Source: Bacteroidetes bacterium UBA1860
Lineage (GTDB): Bacteria > Bacteroidota > Rhodothermia > Balneolales > Balneolaceae
Assembly: GCA_002338335.1 (NCBI GenBank)
Contig: DDIC01000052.1
Span: 9,034-20,152, forward strand
Direction of reading: 5' to 3'
DNA: 11,119 bases
Shown one piece after another: positions 1-7,511 of this stretch (position 1 is its first letter; each line of letters begins with the position of its first letter). The notes beneath the pieces are model-generated. The model saw only the letters and a program-made list of their open reading frames with translations. It ran no database searches and was not told the DNA's origin. Made by a program: the position numbers and the translations under genes.

Positions 1-1031
1 CCCAGATTGAAGCGATTCAGCCTCTCTACACTTGGGGAGCCATTCCATCGGCCATCCAAGCGGCTAGATTCAATGCCGAAAGGGTAGAGTTTGAGACAGA
101 GGTCAAATACGCCACTTTTGAGGTGCAGCTCGCTGAAATCTATATTGGCATGCAACTATCCAACTCCTTAATGCTTATTTCAAAGGAAGCTGATGAGTTG
201 ATTTCTCAGGCTAATGAAGAGATCCTCAAGCAACGAGAGGATGGTACGTACGATCTCAATGAGTCGGATGTCTTTGAATTTGAAGTCTTTGAGTTGGAAT
301 ATGAAGGACAACGGGCTCAAGTTGACGCTGTGGCAGAGCAAATGGATCGCCTATGGTCCTTAGCCTTGGATGGTCGTCAGGCTGTAGCCGAAGAATTTAT
401 GGGTGTGGACGGTGTGTCATTACCGCCGTTTTCTGAGTTACTGGCTTTGGCTCTAGAACAAAGAGCTGAGCTCAAAGCAGTCGAGGCTGGGCAACGAGCC
501 CTCGAAGCTGGAAAACGAGCTGCTTTGGCCGAGCGTTATCCGACCATTTACCTCGGATTGAGTGCGAGTGGTGCCATCACACCCAATCGACCCAAACAGG
601 ATAATCCATTTATCAATAATAGCACCAATTTTGCCTCTGCGCGGTTTGGTATCGGAGTTTCACAAAATCTAAATTTGCAATCTCTCCGCCTAAAAGGAGA
701 CAAGTTCTCAATACAGCAAGATCAACTTGCAGAAACAGAACAGCTCTTACGTCAACAAATCCAACTCGATGTTGTACAACGGCTCCAAGAAGCCGAATCA
801 GCCCTTGCTCAGCTACGCTCACTTAATGCAGCACTCGTTAAAACAAAAGAATGGGTGCGACATGAGCAACTTAATATGGACTATGGGTTTGGGGACGTCA
901 AGAATCTCGTGGATGCATTCAAAAAAGAACTTGAACTAGAAGCCGCTGTGTCTCGTGCCAAGCATGAGTGGAGTATGGCTCGTGTCAGATTGAATCAGGC
1001 TCTTGGAATCCCACTTTCGACTACGTATTAA
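1..1031 (+). CDS. TolC-family outer-membrane efflux protein, 5'-truncated by window edge
   Basis: This is the C-terminal ~342 residues of a TolC-type outer-membrane channel; the frame (codons from base 3) is open to the left edge, so roughly the first 100 residues lie outside. TolC proteins form trimeric beta-barrel/alpha-barrel ducts that let inner-membrane pumps discharge across the outer membrane. Visible support is the 'QPLYTWGAIPSAIQAA' segment at the very start, typical of the strand-to-helix transition in this family, followed by long heptad-like helices rich in Ala, Glu, Gln and Leu. A second repeat begins near base 640 (FGIGVSQNLNL) and ends with 'ARVRLNQALGIPL', the usual TolC C-terminal helix. 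An internal GTG at 123 could be mistaken for a start, but the family similarity continues upstream of it. The MlaC-like gene follows after 2 bp, so the two are probably co-transcribed. Family assignment is firm; substrate and partner pump are unknown. Confidence 0.9.
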   Translation, partial: QIEAIQPLYTWGAIPSAIQAARFNAERVEFETEVKYATFEVQLAEIYIGMQLSNSLMLISKEADELISQANEEILKQREDGTYDLNESDVFEFEVFELEYEGQRAQVDAVAEQMDRLWSLALDGRQAVAEEFMGVDGVSLPPFSELLALALEQRAELKAVEAGQRALEAGKRAALAERYPTIYLGLSASGAITPNRPKQDNPFINNSTNFASARFGIGVSQNLNLQSLRLKGDKFSIQQDQLAETEQLLRQQIQLDVVQRLQEAESALAQLRSLNAALVKTKEWVRHEQLNMDYGFGDVKNLVDAFKKELELEAAVSRAKHEWSMARVRLNQALGIPLSTTY

Positions 1032-1033
1032 TT

Positions 1034-1717
1034 ATGAATCGACTTTCTCATTATTTCTCAAATCTGGCGTTTTCAGCGCTGATAGTAGCTCCCATGCTTC
1101 TACAGGCCAATCTTCAGGCACAAATCACGCCAGGGAGTGCACCTAGTGAGGTGAAGCAATCGTTGATGTCACAACTTGAACAGCGAGACCAGGAGATTAA
1201 ACAGCTTTTGGGTGATGACGGGGATGATGGTGAGGCCATTCAGGGGGAACAACGAGAAGCCCTTGGGCGATTGGTCTTTGATCTACTGGATGCGGAGGCA
1301 TTGGCTGCTTATGCACTTCAGGATACGTTTGACGTGATCTCCGTCGAGGATAGAGAGGAGTTTGTCGACCTTTTTGCTCGCATCCTTCGCGACCAATCCC
1401 TTGCCAATCTTGATATCTATAGGGCGGAGATATCCTATGATTCGGTGGCTGTTGCCAAGGCCGACCAATTGCGCCCCACGGTAGAAATGACAGACATTAC
1501 GTATGTTGTCTTCACCAAAGCAAGGTTTGAGGATGTTGAAACCCCAGTATTGTACATCATGGCTGAAGGAAGAAATGAATCGTGGAGAATCCTGGATATG
1601 TCGATTGATGATGTGTACACAGCTGAGTCATACCGTCGACAATTTCAGGGGATAATGAGAAAACGTGGATTTCAGCCCTTGCTAGAGAGCTTACGACGAC
1701 GGGCAGACCGAATCTAA
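1034..1717 (+). CDS. MlaC/Ttg2D-like periplasmic lipid-binding protein (ABC transporter auxiliary family)
   Basis: A 227-residue exported protein of the MlaC/Ttg2D (Tol_Tol_Ttg2) family. Known members carry phospholipids, or in HpnM possibly hopanoids, across the periplasm. Residues 1-29 look like a signal peptide: Arg3, a hydrophobic core at about 10-24, and an Ala-x-Ala-like cleavage site near LQA|Q. The mature part has the family pattern: an N-terminal helical segment with a 'DREEFVDLFARIL' stretch (106-118), a central beta region ending in 'SWRILDMSIDDV' (183-194, like the W-x-I-x-D-v motif), then 'YRRQF' (200-204) and a C-terminal helix. Residues 60-67 form a short acidic patch. I chose ATG 1034 because it directly precedes the signal peptide; an in-frame ATG at 968 would lie deep in the TolC gene and put 22 residues before the signal sequence. 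No Shine-Dalgarno is evident, suggesting translational coupling. No mlaD, mlaE or mlaF neighbour is visible. Confidence 0.85.
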   Translation: MNRLSHYFSNLAFSALIVAPMLLQANLQAQITPGSAPSEVKQSLMSQLEQRDQEIKQLLGDDGDDGEAIQGEQREALGRLVFDLLDAEALAAYALQDTFDVISVEDREEFVDLFARILRDQSLANLDIYRAEISYDSVAVAKADQLRPTVEMTDITYVVFTKARFEDVETPVLYIMAEGRNESWRILDMSIDDVYTAESYRRQFQGIMRKRGFQPLLESLRRRADRI

Positions 1718-1734
1718 CCAAATCCAAAGCCATT

Positions 1735-2817
1735 ATGTTACGCTCTTTCTCTACCCAAAAACTGGCCGATGAAGGGTACGTTTATCACTGCTACGGTGAG
1801 GAAAAATATCTACGACATGTGGTGGCTAGTGTCTTTACCCTTCGTCGGTACGACACGACGCGACCGATTGCATTGTTTTGTGACGCCTCTCACATCACGA
1901 TTCTAAAGGAGTCAGGATTTGAATCGCTATTTGATGTCATTGAACCCCTGGCTGAGGCACATGCCTCCATCGTAGGGTTTAAGCATAATACGCACCACTA
2001 CATGCCATTCACCAAGAACCTCTACCTCGATAGTGATATGGTTTGGTGTCGCAAGCCTGATGCCCTGTGGACAGTAGCATCAACCTATGGCTATTCGATT
2101 ACTGGGATGAAGATTGCCGATTCGTTTTTTGGTGGAGCCAAAGATGTGAGTGTCTTGTGGGACGTTCTTTCTCGCAAACGCCAACAAACGATGCGCCGTT
2201 TTGGAGTAACCTACTTAAGTCGAGTCCAGAGTGGGATGATTTATGCGCAAGATGGAGCCTTAACCCAGAGGGTCAATCATCTTGCCAGTGAAATGATCAA
2301 TCGTCGCCATGAAACTCATTTCACAAGCCGCACCCTTGAGCATGGACGCAGTGAGGAATCTTGTGAGTGGTCTCTGGCATTGGCGATGTCCAAACTCAAC
2401 CTACCCGTTTACCCTTGGTTACAAGGCCAATCTTCTCCTCAACTTGATTATATCGGTGATTACACCAAAGCTGATCCCGATTTTCATCATGTGGAATGTC
2501 TGTATTATTCCGATGCATTTGTCTACAGTTTTCGAGGGTTAAAATCGGGGTGGTTGCGCCAATTGCTAACAAGGCTCTATGGGGTGATTCCTGGCAAAGG
2601 AGATTATATGTGGGTGACTCCTTTTGTGCTCCATTTTGGATGGATGCACCAAAAACGTCCGTTCTTTGAATTTGCTGATCGGACGTGGATCGAGCTTAAG
2701 GGGGCGCTCCAACAGTCCATCAAAGCTACGTCACCTCAAGCCTGGATGGTGCCCACACAACCTAGAATACGGCCAACTGGATCGGATACAGCATCCGTGG
2801 CTGTCTCAAACTCATGA
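1735..2817 (+). CDS. GT8-like glycosyltransferase (GT-A fold)
   Basis: A 360-residue soluble protein resembling GT-A fold, nucleotide-sugar-dependent glycosyltransferases, closest in pattern to family GT8. The N-terminus has a 'GYVYHCYGEEKYLRHVVASV' segment (14-33), as in GT8 enzymes that scan from Tyr/Ala to the first helix. A metal-binding DxD motif sits in 'LYLDSDMVW' (97-104; Asp99, Asp101). 'RVQSGMI' (163-169) matches the usual acceptor-side S-G-hydrophobic loop. 'LHFGWMHQK' (299-307) resembles the C-terminal H-x-x-G-x-x-K element that binds the second metal and diphosphate, though spaced differently (His300, Gly302, Lys307). The start is 17 bp after the MlaC-like stop, with no clear ribosome-binding site, and the stop overlaps the next gene by 4 bp (ATGA). 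It probably adds a sugar to a glycan made with the downstream GT4 and flippase genes; donor and acceptor cannot be read from the sequence. Confidence 0.7.
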   Translation: MLRSFSTQKLADEGYVYHCYGEEKYLRHVVASVFTLRRYDTTRPIALFCDASHITILKESGFESLFDVIEPLAEAHASIVGFKHNTHHYMPFTKNLYLDSDMVWCRKPDALWTVASTYGYSITGMKIADSFFGGAKDVSVLWDVLSRKRQQTMRRFGVTYLSRVQSGMIYAQDGALTQRVNHLASEMINRRHETHFTSRTLEHGRSEESCEWSLALAMSKLNLPVYPWLQGQSSPQLDYIGDYTKADPDFHHVECLYYSDAFVYSFRGLKSGWLRQLLTRLYGVIPGKGDYMWVTPFVLHFGWMHQKRPFFEFADRTWIELKGALQQSIKATSPQAWMVPTQPRIRPTGSDTASVAVSNS

Positions 2818-4127
2818 GACGAGTTGGGCTTATTGCTCCGTTTTTTCCACCATTGCAGCGTGTTGGAGCTCTGCGCCCTGCCCGATTGGCCACCCATTTA
2901 CCAGAGTTGGGTTGGCAACCATGGGTTGTAACACTTGCCTCACAACGCGAGCAGGGACACTCAAACAGTCTAGATACTCGACAGCTGTACTCTTTACATC
3001 ACCTACGATCTCCGAGCGAGAGAAAAGGAGATCCTTCTTTTGGAGGTGTACGTTCTTGGCTTGATGCTCGGGTACCTTATGATGGTTTCTGGCCAATATT
3101 TCGGATGAATGAGCGCCGTATCCTAACGTGGCTTCGTGATGTGGCGGACGTGGACTGTCTAGTCTCTACAGGTGATCCATGGTCGGCCCATTGGATCGCG
3201 AGCAAAGTGGCCCCAGTGCTGGGTGTCCCTTGGGTGGCTGATTTTCGTGATCCATGGACGCTGAGTCGAGTTCCACTCCGAACTCGATCCAAAGGTGCGC
3301 TGATCGCAGATGCGAATCGCGAAGCTAAAGTGATCCAAACGGCTGATGCCATGACGTTTACATCAGACACCGCATTACAGAGATATCAACAAGCGTATCC
3401 CTTGCATGCCTCACGAATGACGGTGATACATAATAGCTCCGGAATTGTAGGTAAAGAGGTCGATTTGCCCCAATTGGACGAGAAATCGGAGATTACACTG
3501 CTGTTTTTTGGTTCATTCCGCCGTTTATCACCCATTGAACCCTGGAAGAATCTCTTCCGTCACGTTTCTCTACTCGCTCAAGAAAGAGGCGTGGAATTGC
3601 CAAAGGTTAAAGTGATTTCAGCCAATGCAACCGTTGAACCTATAGAGGAATTATCTTCGCTCGAGCACCAAACCTTTTCAACAGTAGAGCCCTCTAAGGC
3701 TGTCTCTATGTTGAATGAAGCTACGGTTCTTTTGTTGTCTACACACCCAGACCGAGATGATATTATCCCAGCAAAATTGTGGGATTATATAGCAGCATCG
3801 CCCCCGATCCTATCTTTGGGGTCTTCGGAGGATGTAGGTGGCATTCTTAAAGCCACAGGTCGAGGGGTACAGTTTGATTCTCGTCAGGATGATGAAAGTA
3901 TGCAGGCGGCTCAATGGTTGTTGGATAGGATATTGGCTGGACGCGAGAGCTTGAGATCAGGGCATCAAGCGTCTGCTCACCAAACGACATTGTCTCCACA
4001 ATGGAAACACTCGATCCACCCAAAGACCATGACATCCAAATTCGGTGTATTGCTTGACTCGCTCGTGGATCCAAACCCTATGCATACTACGCTTTCTGAC
4101 GAGCCAAAGGATATGGAGGACTCATGA
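2814..4127 (+). CDS. GT4-like glycosyltransferase (GT-B fold)
   Basis: A 437-residue protein of the retaining GT-B type, family GT4-like. The N-terminal acceptor domain opens with 'RRVGLIAPFFPPLQRVGALR' (2-21), the P-P-x-x-x-x-G-x-x-R loop common in this group. It contains 'LVSTGDPWSAHWIA' (116-129) and 'VPWVADFRDPWT' (138-149), a signature of a GT4 subgroup. The C-terminal donor domain starts near 'ITLLFFGSFRR' (227-237) and holds 'DIIPAKLWDYIAASPPILSLG' split around residues 316-336, equivalent to the E-x7-E region that contacts the nucleotide sugar; here 'KLWDY' stands where many relatives have 'KlfEY'. About 30 residues at the C-terminus (400-437) look unstructured. ATG 2814 overlaps the previous stop in ATGA, and its own stop overlaps the flippase start likewise, so translation is coupled across all three. 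Sugar specificity is unknown; a role in surface polysaccharide or glycolipid synthesis is inferred from context. Confidence 0.8.
   Translation: MRRVGLIAPFFPPLQRVGALRPARLATHLPELGWQPWVVTLASQREQGHSNSLDTRQLYSLHHLRSPSERKGDPSFGGVRSWLDARVPYDGFWPIFRMNERRILTWLRDVADVDCLVSTGDPWSAHWIASKVAPVLGVPWVADFRDPWTLSRVPLRTRSKGALIADANREAKVIQTADAMTFTSDTALQRYQQAYPLHASRMTVIHNSSGIVGKEVDLPQLDEKSEITLLFFGSFRRLSPIEPWKNLFRHVSLLAQERGVELPKVKVISANATVEPIEELSSLEHQTFSTVEPSKAVSMLNEATVLLLSTHPDRDDIIPAKLWDYIAASPPILSLGSSEDVGGILKATGRGVQFDSRQDDESMQAAQWLLDRILAGRESLRSGHQASAHQTTLSPQWKHSIHPKTMTSKFGVLLDSLVDPNPMHTTLSDEPKDMEDS
4115..4119 (+). promoter_or_regulatory. Shine-Dalgarno (GGAGG) for the flippase gene
   Basis: A perfect GGAGG lies inside the last codons of the GT4-like gene, 4 bases before ATG 4124. 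The spacing is short but usable. It supports that ATG as the start and, with the ATGA overlap, translational coupling. It stands out because the four other plus-strand starts show no comparable site. Confidence 0.55.
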
Positions 4128-5683
4128 GTGCTAAGGGGTCTTTAGAGCAAAAGGCTGGCATCGTAGTGTTTGCTCGTGTTTTGACGACGGTCATTGACTT
4201 GGCTCTTGCGATTACCACGATTCAACTCCTTATTAAACAGGATTTTGCCATCATGGGGTATATCCTCATGATTCACGAACTAGCCAGAAATCTTGCAACA
4301 CTTGGTCTTCCTGAATCGATTTTCTACTTTTTTGAGCGCATAACCCATCGCCAAAAAGCGACGTTTGTTGGACAAACTGTGGCGATGTTATCGATTGCTG
4401 GAATCGGTGCCGCTGGATTGATTCTAGGCGTTTCGAGCCTACTTCCCTCCATTTTAACCGAATGGACTCCAGAGGCGATTGAGCAGCTCCAGGAGGTCTT
4501 GCCATGGCTTGCTCTGGTGGTGCTGCTTGAAATCCCTACGTGGCCAGTCTCAAATATTTTGCTTGCATTGGACCGCCAAAAGGATGCGGCATGGTATGAA
4601 ACGCTCACTTCCGCCATTCTTTTCGTGGCCATCGTGACGCCAATTCTTCTTGGTTTTGGTGTGCTGGGTGCTGTCTATGGCATGGTTGGCTATGCAGTAG
4701 TACGTGCTTTGGGGTCAGCCGTTTGGGTCATGGCTCGTCTTACTCAACTCCAAGCCCATGATGTGGATGTGTCCCAAACTCAAGAATCGAGGGATGTTGA
4801 TCCAGCGCCAGTCTCCCTCATGGAGCAATTGCGATTTTCATTACCGCTAGGGCTTAGTTCTTATGTCAACAAGCTAAATCGCAATATTGACAAGGTCGTG
4901 GTCTCTGTACTGTTGCCTGTCTTTGCACTAGCTGATTACACGTTGGGTGCTCAGGAAGTCCCCATCATCCGGGTGATCCCTTTTGCAATTGGTTCTGTTC
5001 TGATTTCGCGTTTTGTTGCTTATCAGCTCGAAGGGAAGAACCAGGAGCTGTTAGATTTATGGTATAGAGGCGTAGAGAAGGTCTCTTTGCTCGTGTTACC
5101 CCTTGGGGTATTGTCCATTGTGATTGCTCCAGATCTCATTGCGTGGATTGCCTCGAGTGACCAGGCGGATTATAGTGGTGCTGTATTACCTTTTCAGATC
5201 TATAATGCGATTGTCCTGCTTCGAGTAACCCATTATGGTAGTTTATTGCAAGCTTTTGGAGACTCCAAAGGGGTTCTTCGAATGAGTCTTCAATTGGTAG
5301 CTCTAAACCTTGCGTTATCCATCCCAGCGACGCTAGCATTTGGCATTGTTGGAACAGCGGCTTCCACGTTACTCGCAAATATTGTGAATTGGTGGCTTTA
5401 TTTGAGACGAATTGGTCGTCATCTCGATCTGCCTGCGCACAAAGTGTTACCATTTGGACGATATACATCCATACTAGGGATCAGCTTAGGTATTGGCGCC
5501 ATCATGATGGCCATCCAACAATGGGGATTTCCAGGGATGAACGCACCCTTGCGTTTGTTGACGATCATCGCGCTATTCTTGCCAACCTACTGGTTTGTAG
5601 GCTCCTGGACTCAAGTCATAAAGCAAGACGACAGAGAACAGTTTAGACGCTGGGTTTCGCTCACGTTTTTCCGCTCCTCCTGA
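4124..5683 (+). CDS. Oligosaccharide flippase, Wzx/MATE-type (polysaccharide export family)
   Basis: A 519-residue multi-pass inner-membrane protein of the MOP superfamily (Wzx-like flippases). These move undecaprenyl-linked oligosaccharides from the cytoplasmic to the periplasmic face. About 12-14 hydrophobic segments can be picked out, for example around 13-36, 42-60, 84-110, 126-147, 162-182, 184-204, 262-298, 318-342, 355-377, 388-410, 413-427, 447-464 and 475-495. A loop at about 207-232 is hydrophilic and charged, splitting the protein into the two six-helix bundles expected of the family. The second half opens with 'RFSLPLGLSSYVNKLNRNID' (237-256) and continues 'KVVVSVLLP...ALADYTLGAQEVP', very like the N-R-x-x-D-K and Y-x-x-G-A-x-E-x-P elements of Wzx proteins. 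Its position at the end of a two-glycosyltransferase run suits a repeat-unit or glycolipid flippase. No Wzy polymerase or ligase is visible. The family is secure; the exact substrate is not. Confidence 0.87.
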   Translation: MSAKGSLEQKAGIVVFARVLTTVIDLALAITTIQLLIKQDFAIMGYILMIHELARNLATLGLPESIFYFFERITHRQKATFVGQTVAMLSIAGIGAAGLILGVSSLLPSILTEWTPEAIEQLQEVLPWLALVVLLEIPTWPVSNILLALDRQKDAAWYETLTSAILFVAIVTPILLGFGVLGAVYGMVGYAVVRALGSAVWVMARLTQLQAHDVDVSQTQESRDVDPAPVSLMEQLRFSLPLGLSSYVNKLNRNIDKVVVSVLLPVFALADYTLGAQEVPIIRVIPFAIGSVLISRFVAYQLEGKNQELLDLWYRGVEKVSLLVLPLGVLSIVIAPDLIAWIASSDQADYSGAVLPFQIYNAIVLLRVTHYGSLLQAFGDSKGVLRMSLQLVALNLALSIPATLAFGIVGTAASTLLANIVNWWLYLRRIGRHLDLPAHKVLPFGRYTSILGISLGIGAIMMAIQQWGFPGMNAPLRLLTIIALFLPTYWFVGSWTQVIKQDDREQFRRWVSLTFFRSS

Positions 5684-5689
5684 AACGTG
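5662..5689. terminator. Possible bidirectional terminator between convergent genes
   Basis: A perfect 7-bp inverted repeat, CACGTTT (5662-5668) and AAACGTG (5683-5689), flanks a 14-base loop that includes the flippase stop codon. It lies exactly where two convergent transcription units meet. No T-run follows the stem on either strand, so it is not a textbook intrinsic terminator. The location is suggestive; the stem is short and could be chance. Confidence 0.3.
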
Positions 5690-5695
5690 CGATGT

Positions 5696-6562
5696 CTATG
5701 AAGCGTGATGTCTGTCTAGAATCGCAATTCCTTTGTCTGTGCTTCGCCATTCAACGGTTGCATCAGGGAGAATATCCATCCATGCATGTATAATCGCTGT
5801 CTCATCCTTGCGATGTGTGTCATGTAGTACGATCACAGCTTGATCAGAGAGCTTCTCTGCCAAAACAGGCACAGCTGGGTACCGAACCCAAGGGGTAACC
5901 TTCTCTGGAGGGCCATCGACAACCAATAGATCAATCGACTCTGGAAGTGTTAGGTCTCTGAGTTGATACCATGTGGATTGCCGCCCATTGGGCCCAATCG
6001 AGGGTTGTAATTCCAGGGCTGCATCCAACACTGTAATGTGTACATCAAGTCCATGGAGTGATACATTCCGACGTGTCTTTTGAGCATACTCTCTATCATG
6101 ATCAATGGAGATGAGATGTCCTTGTTCCGCTTGTTGTTCCAGCATGTACCCCATAATCAAACTTGAGCATCCACTTCCCAATTCCACAATGGTTTTGGGA
6201 CGATGACTAATCATTTGATGAATGAGCTCCAATACTAGTTCCGGTGTTGCTGCCCACTGCGTCATGGGTGGGAGTGGTGCTCTTGGTGCGATCAAGTGAA
6301 TGATTTGCGCGTAGGCTTGTTGCTTCCCTTGTTGGATTTCTTGGCGTTTTTCCAACGAACGGTAGATATGAAGCAGGGTGATTAAGATGATCAAAATACC
6401 AGCTTCAAGAACACCCATGAGCGCCCCTGCCCATATCGGATAGCCAAACCACAACGCTATTGCTGCCCCAGCCGCTGCAAAAAGGGATACGATGATAAGT
6501 GCCCACCATAGTAGGGGATGGTCATCATGTTTGATTTGCAACTGCTTTAAGGCGTGTAGCAT
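5696..6562 (-). CDS. Membrane-anchored class I SAM-dependent methyltransferase
   Basis: A 288-residue protein with two predicted transmembrane helices (about 17-38 and 43-65) joined by a short turn, then a charged linker (70-85, 'EKRQEIQQGKQQ') and a cytoplasmic Rossmann-type methyltransferase domain. Motif I is 'IVELGSGCSSL' (125-135), which binds SAM; the acidic end of beta-strand 2 is 'SIDHD' (152-156). The fourth strand gives 'DLLVVDGPPEK' (211-221), followed by 'RYPAVPVLAEKL' and 'VIVLHDTHRKDE'. This V-D-G-P-P and D-x-x-R-x-x-E pattern is typical of the Methyltransf_24/FkbM-neighbouring group, which often methylates sugars or small acceptors. ATG 6562 is 19 bp after the HTTM-like stop; no ribosome-binding site is visible in that A+T-rich gap. 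Its stop is 12 bp from the convergent flippase stop. A substrate on a membrane lipid or glycan is an inference from the anchor. Confidence 0.8.
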   Translation of the reverse strand: MLHALKQLQIKHDDHPLLWWALIIVSLFAAAGAAIALWFGYPIWAGALMGVLEAGILIILITLLHIYRSLEKRQEIQQGKQQAYAQIIHLIAPRAPLPPMTQWAATPELVLELIHQMISHRPKTIVELGSGCSSLIMGYMLEQQAEQGHLISIDHDREYAQKTRRNVSLHGLDVHITVLDAALELQPSIGPNGRQSTWYQLRDLTLPESIDLLVVDGPPEKVTPWVRYPAVPVLAEKLSDQAVIVLHDTHRKDETAIIHAWMDILPDATVEWRSTDKGIAILDRHHAS

Positions 6563-6581
6563 AGTCTATTGTATAATAGTC

Positions 6582-7511
6582 TTATGATTTCAGGGTGGGA
6601 CCATCCGAACTGGATGGACTCATTCTAGTTTTTTGCTGCAGAGTTGTGATCCATTCCACCCAGGGGAATCCTGTGAGAATGAGTTGCATCACAAAGGCTA
6701 CAAAGACAATGTTCATCGTCCACGTGATCCCAAAATGCATCCCAATAGTCACCAAAACTACCCAGGGACGCAATCGCCGAAACCACATCAACACGCCAAT
6801 AGCTTCAGTAAACCAGCCAATGAAAAGGCTAAGTGTTCCAACCCACGCCGAATTCAAAATAGCGGATTGCAACACGTTAGGCGACCATGCACCTGTCATG
6901 GATGCATAGTCAATGGCTTTCTCATGGATCCATAACACTAAATGTTGCCCATCGATCCATGTGATTCCAGTACCTACAAGCTTACTAACAGCTGCGGATG
7001 TGTATCCTAGTCCAACAAAAAACCACAGAAATCCCCACGTAAACCGTACTTGAGCCACAGGGTCTTTGTGGGTTGCAATGCCTACCCCCAGCGCTAGTAA
7101 TGCAAACCCAATTAAGTTTGAACTGTGGGGAATTTCTCCTTGTGAGAACCGAACCACATATTGTAGGTGTAATGCGAGGATTGCAATCAAATAGCCCCAT
7201 CGCCACAGCCGAGTGATGCTCACGGCAATACCAAGAGTAACCAAGGCCGCAATGACCATGGAGGGGAGGCCAAACAGGGAGGCTACATGAATATAGTTGG
7301 CGAGCCCAAGCTCTAGCACCACGACGGAGCTTTTAAAGGTATAGAGGCCCCACGTCCAAGCGTAAGCGATGGCCCAAGCTGCAACAAAAAGCTCAAATAA
7401 TCGGAAATGAACCCAAGCACCGGAGCGAACAGCCTTACTCTCAGAACAAATCGGTTGATCATCAAAAAGGGATTGCTCGAGGGCCTTTACCCACTGTTTC
7501 ATTCGATTCAT
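6582..7511 (-). CDS. HTTM-like multi-pass membrane protein
   Basis: A 309-residue polytopic inner-membrane protein resembling the HTTM (horizontally transferred transmembrane) family, related to the membrane part of vitamin-K-dependent gamma-glutamyl carboxylase. Hydrophobic segments occur near 36-56, 84-101, 104-120, 131-147, 155-174, 222-243, 249-267 and 268-285. Family-like features are 'AVSKLVGTGITWIDGQ' (174-189; Lys177, Trp185, Gly188), 'TEAIGVLMWFRRLRPW' (235-250), and 'GMHFGITWTMN' (257-267; His259). The enzymatic C-terminal domain of gamma-carboxylases is absent, and residues beyond ~292 are a short polar tail. ATG 7511 overlaps the previous stop (ATGA) and has a good GGAGG 7 bases upstream. 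Biochemical function is unknown for most bacterial members; acting with its neighbour and the methyltransferase is inferred from the operon. Confidence 0.65.
   Translation of the reverse strand: MNRMKQWVKALEQSLFDDQPICSESKAVRSGAWVHFRLFELFVAAWAIAYAWTWGLYTFKSSVVVLELGLANYIHVASLFGLPSMVIAALVTLGIAVSITRLWRWGYLIAILALHLQYVVRFSQGEIPHSSNLIGFALLALGVGIATHKDPVAQVRFTWGFLWFFVGLGYTSAAVSKLVGTGITWIDGQHLVLWIHEKAIDYASMTGAWSPNVLQSAILNSAWVGTLSLFIGWFTEAIGVLMWFRRLRPWVVLVTIGMHFGITWTMNIVFVAFVMQLILTGFPWVEWITTLQQKTRMSPSSSDGPTLKS

Noticed and set aside
968..1033. Upstream in-frame ATG extending the MlaC-like protein by 22 residues
   Set aside because: It lies wholly inside the TolC gene and would place polar residues before a clear signal peptide; ATG 1034 fits the signal sequence directly.
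2624..3064. Plus-strand open frame of 146 codons spanning the GT8/GT4 junction
   Set aside because: It overlaps two well-supported genes in another frame and gives a Cys/Trp/Ser-rich sequence with no motif.
6563..6584. A+T-rich gap with CTATT/AATAG inverted repeat and a TATTAT on the minus strand
   Set aside because: The stem is only 5 bp, and the -10-like box would start transcripts about at the ATG with no -35; not enough to call a promoter or terminator.
6595..6935. Two overlapping plus-strand open frames
   Set aside because: They are antisense to the HTTM-like gene; Pro- and His-rich translations without recognisable features.
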